A DNA stretch of 8,371 nucleotides from an uncultured Clostridia bacterium (lineage in GTDB: Bacteria; Bacillota; Clostridia; Oscillospirales; Acutalibacteraceae). The stretch lies in contig CAMVBD010000041.1 of the NCBI GenBank assembly GCA_947165615.1, positions 1 to 8,371 on the forward strand, read 5' to 3'. A program made the position numbers and the translations under genes. Position 1 is the stretch's first letter; every line of letters starts with the position of its first letter. Shown here in pieces: positions 1 to 6,295 of the stretch. The notes beneath the pieces are model-generated. The model did no database searches, was not told where the DNA came from, and saw only the letters and a program-made list of their open reading frames with translations.

Positions 1-673
1 GCGTCCGCCGGGACGCGAGGCCTTTCCCGGCGATATTTTTTATCTGCATTCAAGACTTCTGGAGCGCGCCGCGTGCGTGTCCAAAGAAAAGGGCGGCGGC
101 ACCGTGACGGCCCTGCCCATCGTCGAGACCATGGCGGGCAACATCTCGTCCTACATCCCGACCAACATCATCTCCATCACGGACGGACAGATCTATCTCG
201 AAAGCGAACTGTTCCACGCCGGCATCCGCCCCGCGGTCAATACGGGCCTTTCGGTGTCCCGCGTCGGGCGCAGCGCCCAAAGCGACGCCATGAAGGCCGT
301 GTCCGGGACGCTGAGGATCGATCTCTCTCAGTACCGCGAAATGGCGGTATTTACGCGCTTCGGCAGCGACCTTGACGCCTTTACGCGCAAAATGCTGCGC
401 CGCGGCGAAACGCTGACGACGCTGTTTAAGCAGGACCGCTCGAAGCCCTATACCCTCTTTGAGGAGGTCGCCATCCTGCTGGCGTACGAGGCGGACGCGT
501 TCAAAAACGTGCCGATCAAAAAGATCGAGGCGCTGCTGCGCCCCTACCTTGCCCACATGAACGCCCTGTTCCCGGCGGACGCCGCCGCGGTCAATTCCGC
601 CGGCAAAATGGACGACGCCCTGCGCGGACGCCTCAAAGCCGCCGCCGAAGCGTGGGGGGAGGAGCAGGTATGA
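1..673 (+). CDS. atpA: F1 ATP synthase subunit alpha, C-terminal part (5' truncated by window)
   Basis: The reading frame enters with its first full codon at base 2 and gives 223 residues, a little under half of a usual alpha subunit of about 500 residues. Alpha forms the alternating alpha3beta3 hexamer of the membrane-peripheral F1 sector; its nucleotide sites are non-catalytic. The fragment opens with the family signature RPPGREAFPGD, followed by FYLHSRLLERA, SITDGQIYLES and GLSVSRVG. The Arg of VSRVG (codon at 260-262) is the conserved arginine finger that reaches into the neighbouring beta catalytic site. The YREMAVFTRFGSDLD segment is also typical. The P-loop half lies outside the window. 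The stop codon (671-673) overlaps the atpG start in an ATGA junction, which suggests translational coupling. A GTG at 77 is internal and is not a real start. Identification is secure. Confidence 0.97.
   Translation, partial: RPPGREAFPGDIFYLHSRLLERAACVSKEKGGGTVTALPIVETMAGNISSYIPTNIISITDGQIYLESELFHAGIRPAVNTGLSVSRVGRSAQSDAMKAVSGTLRIDLSQYREMAVFTRFGSDLDAFTRKMLRRGETLTTLFKQDRSKPYTLFEEVAILLAYEADAFKNVPIKKIEALLRPYLAHMNALFPADAAAVNSAGKMDDALRGRLKAAAEAWGEEQV
658..664 (+). promoter_or_regulatory. Shine-Dalgarno of atpG inside the atpA 3' end
   Basis: GGAGGAG lies 5 nt before the ATG at 670. It decides the gamma start: an in-frame GTG at 652 has no such site at the right distance and would add residues absent from the family. 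Confidence 0.8.
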
Positions 674-1578
674 GCGCCCATTCGATGCGGGACATCAAAA
701 ACCGGATCGACGGCGTCTCACAGACCCGGCAGATCACGGGCGCCATGTACCTGCTGTCCTCATCCCGGCTCAAAAAACTGACCGGCAACATGGAATATAC
801 GCTGCGCTATATGAACCGCCTGCGCAAAACCATGGCGGACGTGCTGCACGTCACCAAAGGCGCCGGCATTCAGAACCGCTTTTTGGATAAGGATTCCAAG
901 GGCACGGCGCTGTTTATGCCCGTTATGGGCGACAAGGGGCTTTGCGGCAGCTACAACATGGACGTGGTGCGTCTGACGCAGGAAAAACTCGCCAAATACG
1001 ACGACGCCATGGTCTACTGCTTCGGCGAACTCGGAAAAGACCTTCTGACCGCCAAGGGCGTGCGGGTGGACCGCGTTTTGCCCGGGTCCTCCATGCACCC
1101 CGACGTTACGCTGTCGCGGGAGCTTGCCGCGGCGCTCATCGACATGTACGTGACCGACAAGGTCAATGAGGTCTACGTCATTTACACCCCGTTTGTCAAG
1201 GGCGCGCGCGAGCCGGTCAGTTTCCGGCTGCTGCCGCTGCTGCGGCATGACTTTCAGGATCTGGGACGCGACAAGGCGCCCGAGGAAATGCTTTATGAGC
1301 CTTCGGCGGAAGAGGTCTTCGAGCACATGGTGCCGCTGTACTGCTCGTCCATGATCTACGACTTCCTGGTCCAGTCTTCGGCCTCTGAAAACGCCGCCCG
1401 CATGGAAGCCATGAAGGCCGCCTCCGACGCCGCGGACGAGATGATCGGGTCGCTTACCGCCGAACTCAACGCCGTGCGCCAACTCTCCATCACGCAGGAG
1501 ATCACCGAGATCGCCGCCGCCACGCTCCAGCGGGAGGTGCGGGAAAAACCGGCGCAGACATCGGCTGAAAACACGTAA
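670..1578 (+). CDS. atpG: F1 ATP synthase subunit gamma
   Basis: The product is 302 residues and forms the rotating central stalk that couples the c-ring to the alpha3beta3 hexamer. The N-terminal helix (SMRDIKNRIDGVSQTRQITGAM), the GDKGLCGSYN motif around residues 90-100, and the C-terminal helix with ASENAARMEAMKAASDAADEMI and SITQEITEI match the gamma family well. The start at 670 is fixed by the Shine-Dalgarno and the atpA overlap. The protein is slightly longer than the usual 285-290 residues; the extra is a C-terminal run after the ITEIAAATLQ segment that ends in SAENT. Within the N-terminal helix the common KITKAM is QITGAM here, a mild divergence. The last codons and the stop lie inside the first copy of a 112-bp tandem duplication, so the gene's 3' end is repeated downstream. 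Identification is secure. Confidence 0.96.
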   Translation: MSAHSMRDIKNRIDGVSQTRQITGAMYLLSSSRLKKLTGNMEYTLRYMNRLRKTMADVLHVTKGAGIQNRFLDKDSKGTALFMPVMGDKGLCGSYNMDVVRLTQEKLAKYDDAMVYCFGELGKDLLTAKGVRVDRVLPGSSMHPDVTLSRELAAALIDMYVTDKVNEVYVIYTPFVKGAREPVSFRLLPLLRHDFQDLGRDKAPEEMLYEPSAEEVFEHMVPLYCSSMIYDFLVQSSASENAARMEAMKAASDAADEMIGSLTAELNAVRQLSITQEITEIAAATLQREVREKPAQTSAENT

Positions 1579-1583
1579 AAAAT

Positions 1584-1618
1584 GGTGTTGGATGACAGGT
1601 GATGGATGTTGGATGAAG
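1584..1618. repeat. Degenerate 7-bp repeat array, G-rich on + strand (copy 1)
   Basis: Five consecutive heptads can be read: GGTGTTG, GATGACA, GGTGATG, GATGTTG, GATGAAG. They share the pattern G-R-T-G-N-N-R. The array directly follows the atpG stop and recurs 112 bp downstream at 1696-1730 because of the tandem duplication. It is the inverted counterpart of the C/A-rich arrays at 1786-1814 and 3285-3313. Confidence 0.75.
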
Positions 1619-1668
1619 GAAGGGCTCCGCCCTTACCCGAATTAAAAATGCGCGCTATGCGCGCCGCC

Positions 1669-1690
1669 GACATCGGCTGAAAACACGTAA
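1669..1690 (+). other. Ghost copy of the atpG C-terminal codons and stop
   Basis: This stretch repeats the final seven gamma codons and the TAA stop of 1557-1578. It follows the genuine stop, has no start of its own and is not expected to be translated. It is a by-product of the 112-bp duplication. Confidence 0.8.
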
Positions 1691-1695
1691 AAAAT

Positions 1696-3223
<1,528 letters not shown>

Positions 3224-3281
3224 GGATCGCTCCATGAATACGGCGGTTTAACGCTGTCTGCTCCGGCAGGGACCTTCCCTT

Positions 3282-3313
3282 CATCCAACACCCCACACCC
3301 AACATCCCACACC
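3282..3313. repeat. Solo heptad array between atpD and atpC
   Basis: Four heptads, CCAACAC, CCCACAC, CCAACAT and CCCACAC, run from 3285 to 3312. They have the same 7-bp period and consensus as the right arm of the element upstream of atpD. Both arrays end in CCCACACC followed by a short T-run and TAT. The flank to the left (CCTTCCCTTCAT) also resembles the reverse complement of the sequence beside the left arm of that element. No complementary G-rich arm is present here, so it looks like a solo end or remnant. Confidence 0.75.
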
Positions 3314-3321
3314 TTTTTATG

Positions 3322-3338
3322 GCGCCGCCCGGCGGCGC
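3322..3338 (+). other. GC-only hairpin in the atpC leader
   Basis: GCGCCG (3322-3327) can pair with CGGCGC (3333-3338) around a five-base loop. It sits between the heptad array and the atpC ribosome binding site, which begins at 3341. It leaves the Shine-Dalgarno free and has no U-run, so it could be a structural or processing element rather than a terminator. Function is not shown. Confidence 0.45.
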
Positions 3339-3340
3339 GA

Positions 3341-3346
3341 AAGGAG
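3341..3346 (+). promoter_or_regulatory. Shine-Dalgarno of atpC
   Basis: AAGGAG lies 6 nt before GTG at 3353. It supports the GTG start, since no ATG is suitably placed. Confidence 0.75.
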
Positions 3347-3352
3347 ACTCCC

Positions 3353-3763
3353 GTGGCTGAACGCTTCCGTATGCGTATCTACACGCCCGAAAAAATGGTT
3401 TTTGATAACGAGATCGAAAGTCTGGTCGTACAGGGGCTGGACGGGCAGCTTTGCGTCCAGGCGCACCACATGCCCGCCGTGTTCGCGCTGGATACCGGTT
3501 TTATCCGCGCGCGCGACGGGGAAGAGACCAGGCAGTTTGCCGCGACCGAGGGCTTTGTGGACGTGGACTACAACCGCGCTTACATCTTTGTCGACGCCTG
3601 TGTGGAATCGGACGGCGCCGAGCAGGCGGAAGCCGAACTCACGCGTCTGAAGGCGCGGGAGCGCAGTTCCGTGCGCGAGCACAAACGAAGCGCCATCACG
3701 CTTGCGCGTACGCTGTCGGAACTCAGCCGCAAGGACAAAAAACGACGCGGGCCGGAGTTTTGA
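3353..3763 (+). CDS. atpC: F1 ATP synthase subunit epsilon
   Basis: The product is 136 residues with a GTG start, the usual length for epsilon. Epsilon binds gamma at the foot of the central stalk and can inhibit ATP hydrolysis. The N-terminal beta-sandwich domain is recognisable from FRMRIYTPEKMVFDNEIESL, the D-G-x-L segment leading to HHMPAVFALDTGFI, and FAATEGFVDVDYNRAYIFVD. The C-terminal third (about residues 88-136) is charged and helical, matching the two-helix regulatory domain, and ends in a basic stretch (RKDKKRRG). The usual GILPGHAP loop is divergent (CVQAHHMP). The gene follows atpD after 129 bp that hold a solo heptad array and a GC hairpin, and it closes the operon. Identification rests on fold pattern, length and position, and is secure. 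Confidence 0.92.
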   Translation: MAERFRMRIYTPEKMVFDNEIESLVVQGLDGQLCVQAHHMPAVFALDTGFIRARDGEETRQFAATEGFVDVDYNRAYIFVDACVESDGAEQAEAELTRLKARERSSVREHKRSAITLARTLSELSRKDKKRRGPEF

Positions 3764-3791
3764 CTTCTTTTTACAATTTCCGAATGTTTTG

Positions 3792-3828
3792 GAGCGGAAC
3801 TGTCGTTTTCCCGCTCTTTTTTCTTTTC
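3792..3828 (+). terminator. Intrinsic terminator of the atp operon
   Basis: GAGCGG (3792-3797) pairs with CCGCTC (3811-3816), with possible extra A-U pairs around a bulged C. A T-rich run from 3817 follows (TTTTTTCTTTT). It lies 29 nt after the atpC stop and separates the atp operon from the next promoter. Confidence 0.75.
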
Positions 3829-3873
3829 TTTCTTCCGCACTGTTCCCTTTTTCGTCGAAAAATGAAAAACAGG

Positions 3874-3902
3874 TTGACGAAAGACGGGATTTCTTTTATA
3901 AT
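3874..3902 (+). promoter_or_regulatory. Sigma-A-type promoter of the anchored hypothetical gene
   Basis: The -35 box TTGACG (3874-3879) and -10 box TATAAT (3897-3902) are separated by exactly 17 bp, close to perfect consensus. A start of transcription near 3909 would give a leader of about 38 nt before the ATG at 3947. A short CCCGG/CCGGG hairpin (3921-3935) in that leader touches the edge of the Shine-Dalgarno GGGGAGGAG (3933-3941). Confidence 0.85.
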
Positions 3903-3946
3903 AAAACTGATAGTACAATACCCGGACGGACCGGGGAGGAGAGCCC

Positions 3947-4792
3947 ATGAGTAAGACCAAACGCAGAATGACGAAATCCAACCGCAGACAGATCGCGCTG
4001 CTTGTTTTCCTGTTGATCCTGGTTTCGGCGGCGATCGTTCTGTTTCTGAAATTCCGTGCCGATAACGTTGACGAGGCAGCCGGAAAATCCGGCTCGTCGG
4101 GACTCATCACCGCGCACAACGGCGGCGACGGCGTGGAAGAGGCCGAGACGGAGCCCGACATCCCGTATTATTCGCCGCAAAAGATCACCCACGCCGAAGC
4201 GGAAGACCTGTTCCGTGCCGCAAACGGCTTTTTTGTCAAATGGATCCTGCAGGGGCCGCAGCTTGACGACGGCAGCGGATACGAAAACCGTGTGGTCGAG
4301 GACGCGTTTTTGCCGGTGACCGAAGCGGGTTTTTCGTCCATTGACGCCATCAAGCGCGCCAGCGCCGCCTATTTCGGCTCCGGCGCCTTTGACAAGCGCA
4401 TCGACTGGCTCTATCTGGAACACGACGGCAAACTCTATGCCCGCATGGACCCCGAAGGCGAAGGGGAGACCGGCGCGTCCCCGGCGCTCGGCCCCGACGA
4501 CGAGACCGCCTACGGCTATTTCTTCCAGATCACGGACCGCGACCGTACCGGCTGGGTGACCGTCCGGGTGACGGTGTATACGGACGAAGAGATGGAAGAC
4601 AGCGTCACCGTCACCAATACCGTCAAACTTGTACGCGGCTTCCCGCCCTTTGACGACGGCTTCAACGCCATCGTCGGATATGCCGGCGCCGGGATCGCGG
4701 ACGACGGCGCCGCTATTGAGATCGAAACGGAAACGGAGCCCGAAACCGAGTCGGAGACCGCGTCGGAAGAAACGGAATCCGACGGGGAATAA
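3947..4792 (+). CDS. Membrane-anchored extracytoplasmic protein with acidic tail, unknown function
   Basis: I do not recognise this 281-residue protein with certainty. It has a strongly basic N terminus (KTKRRMTKSNRR), one hydrophobic segment at about residues 15-35, a low-complexity linker to about residue 75, a folded-looking domain at about 78-250, and an acidic tail at 257-281 built of Glu/Thr/Ser steps (IEIETETEPETESE). There is no lipobox Cys, so it is most likely a signal-anchored protein facing outward. The domain pattern has an initial helix THAEAEDLFRAA, then SSIDAIKRASAAYFG, then LEHDGKLYARMD, then beta-rich sequence. This recalls IseA-like DL-endopeptidase inhibitor domains, a weak resemblance that I would not use as a name. 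The ATG at 3947 is set by GGGGAGGAG at 3933-3941. The gene is a single-gene unit between two terminators, with its own strong promoter. Confidence 0.85.
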   Translation: MSKTKRRMTKSNRRQIALLVFLLILVSAAIVLFLKFRADNVDEAAGKSGSSGLITAHNGGDGVEEAETEPDIPYYSPQKITHAEAEDLFRAANGFFVKWILQGPQLDDGSGYENRVVEDAFLPVTEAGFSSIDAIKRASAAYFGSGAFDKRIDWLYLEHDGKLYARMDPEGEGETGASPALGPDDETAYGYFFQITDRDRTGWVTVRVTVYTDEEMEDSVTVTNTVKLVRGFPPFDDGFNAIVGYAGAGIADDGAAIEIETETEPETESETASEETESDGE

Positions 4793-4827
4793 CAAACGCC
4801 GCCGGTCGGCACGCTGCATCAACGCAG

Positions 4828-4858
4828 GAAGCAGATTTTACGATCTGCTTCTTTTTTT
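4828..4858 (+). terminator. Strong intrinsic terminator
   Basis: A perfect 9-bp stem GAAGCAGAT (4828-4836) / ATCTGCTTC (4843-4851) with a 6-nt loop is followed directly by seven T residues (4852-4858). It ends the transcript of the anchored hypothetical gene. Confidence 0.93.
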
Positions 4859-4859
4859 C

Positions 4860-4888
4860 TTGCCATTCCTGTATATTTATGCTACAAT
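4860..4888 (+). promoter_or_regulatory. Promoter of the GH30-transporter operon (extended -10)
   Basis: TTGCCA (4860-4865) and TACAAT (4883-4888) are 17 bp apart, and TGC precedes the -10 box, giving an extended -10. The -35 box abuts the preceding terminator. Transcription would start near 4895, leaving a leader of about 30 nt, too short for a riboswitch. I see no clear operator palindrome, so any sugar-responsive control is not visible here. Confidence 0.75.
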
Positions 4889-4924
4889 CATTCCGTAGCC
4901 GATCCAATCGAGGGAGGAGAAGCC

Positions 4925-6295
4925 ATGAAACTCAACCGGGACAAATTGCGCCTATGCGCCGTCTACGGCGGCGTCGGCGCGTCGGGCGCGTGGTGGGCGC
5001 AGTACGCCGGCGGCTGGACCGAGCCGGACCCCGCGTCCGGCATGCCAAAGCGCGAGCGCATCGCCGAGCTGCTTTTTTCCAAGGAAAAGGGCATCGGTCT
5101 GGACATCTACCGCTATAACCTCGGCGGCGGCTCCGCCGAAAGCGGAAAGGGGACCTACGTCGACCGGTGGAGAAGAGCGGAGGCTTTTTTGGCGCCGGAC
5201 GGCTCCATGGACTTTACGCGCGACAAAAACGCCGTCGACATGCTGCGTCTGGCGGTGCGTTACGGCGCGTCGGAAGTGGTGTTCTTCGTCAATTCCCCGC
5301 CGGAGGCCTATACCAAAAACGGCATGGCGCAGCTTGGAAAATACCAAATACTGCGCACCAATCTCGCAAGAAAGCGGATACCGGATTTCGTGAACTACTG
5401 CCTTGACGCCGTGGAGCATTTTCAAAAAGAGGGGATCGACGTCAAATACCTCTCTCCGGTCAACGAGCCGCTGTGGCTCTGGAACGGCGGGCAGGAGGGC
5501 TGCCATTACTCGCCCCGGCAGGTCCTGCGGGTCCTGAAAGCCTTTGCCGCCGAAATCGACCGCCGGAGGCTGACAGGGCTTCGCCTTGCCGCCGCCGAAA
5601 ACGGGGACATCCGCTGGTTCAATAAAGCCTACACCCGCGCGTGCATGAAGGACCCCGCCGTGCGCAAAAAGCTGGACGGCGTGGACGTGCACGCCTACTG
5701 CATCCCGCAGCCGTTCCTTCCGGCGTTTCTCAATGACCGCGTTTCGTTCTTGCGGCGCTTCCGGCGGTATCTCGACCGCCGCTTTCCCGGCGTTCCCGTG
5801 CAGACCAGCGAATGGACGCACATGCGGGGCGGGCGCGACGCCGGCATGGACTCGGCGCTTGAAACGGCAAAGGTCATGTGGGAGGACTTTTCGATCCTGA
5901 ACGTCACAAAATTCAGCCACTGGCTGGCGTGCTCCCATTACGATTACTGCGACGGCCTGTTGTACCTCGACCCCGACGCGCATACCTTTACGCCCACCAA
6001 GCGCTTTTACGTGACCGGGCAGTTTTCCAAATACGTCCCGCTCGGCGCAAGGCGGTTCGAGGTCTCTTCCTCGTCCGACGCCGTCCGGTGCCTCGGCTTT
6101 CTGAAGGACGGAAAGGAAACGCTGATCCTCATAAACCTCGGGGCGGGGGAGGAGACCTTTTCTTCGCCCTTCGACGGCCTTCTCGCCCTTACGGATGAAG
6201 CGCGCTCCATGGAGGAGTCCGCCGTCGGCAGGGGGCAGACCGTCGTTCTGCCGCCGAGGAGCGTCCTGACGATGAAGGAGGGAGCCGTATGCTGA
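4925..6295 (+). CDS. GH30-family glycoside hydrolase, cytoplasmic (endo-beta-1,6-galactanase-like)
   Basis: The 456-residue product has the layout of clan GH-A family 30 enzymes: a (beta/alpha)8 barrel to about residue 370 and a small C-terminal beta domain. The N-terminal GASGAWWAQYAGGW and GIGLDIYRYNLGGGS segments are typical of the O-glycosyl hydrolase family 30 group that includes beta-1,6-galactanases. The acid/base is probably Glu181 in SPVNEP and the nucleophile Glu296 in QTSEW. The C-terminal domain includes GFLKDGKETLILINL. There is no signal peptide, so it should act inside the cell on imported short glycosides rather than on polymer outside. The ATG at 4925 is set by GGAGGAG (4913-4919). 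It overlaps the transporter gene by 7 nt. Family assignment is firm; the exact substrate (beta-1,6-galactoside, glucoside, xyloside or fucoside) cannot be read from sequence. Confidence 0.88.
   Translation: MKLNRDKLRLCAVYGGVGASGAWWAQYAGGWTEPDPASGMPKRERIAELLFSKEKGIGLDIYRYNLGGGSAESGKGTYVDRWRRAEAFLAPDGSMDFTRDKNAVDMLRLAVRYGASEVVFFVNSPPEAYTKNGMAQLGKYQILRTNLARKRIPDFVNYCLDAVEHFQKEGIDVKYLSPVNEPLWLWNGGQEGCHYSPRQVLRVLKAFAAEIDRRRLTGLRLAAAENGDIRWFNKAYTRACMKDPAVRKKLDGVDVHAYCIPQPFLPAFLNDRVSFLRRFRRYLDRRFPGVPVQTSEWTHMRGGRDAGMDSALETAKVMWEDFSILNVTKFSHWLACSHYDYCDGLLYLDPDAHTFTPTKRFYVTGQFSKYVPLGARRFEVSSSSDAVRCLGFLKDGKETLILINLGAGEETFSSPFDGLLALTDEARSMEESAVGRGQTVVLPPRSVLTMKEGAVC
6274..6281 (+). promoter_or_regulatory. 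Shine-Dalgarno of the transporter inside the GH30 3' end
   Basis: AAGGAGGG ends 7 nt before the ATG at 6289. It fixes the transporter start and supports coupled translation across the ATGCTGA overlap. Confidence 0.75.

Noticed and set aside
1621..1636. Intrinsic terminator at the AAGGGC/GCCCTT hairpin (and its copy at 1733-1748)
   Set aside because: The stem is followed by ACCCGAATTAAAAA, with no U-run. A terminator here would cut off atpD and atpC.
3947..4060. Lipoprotein signal peptide
   Set aside because: There is no Cys after the hydrophobic segment, so no lipobox. A membrane anchor is the simpler reading.
4889..4924. Riboswitch or attenuator before the GH30 gene
   Set aside because: The predicted leader is only about 30 nt and contains little besides the ribosome binding site.
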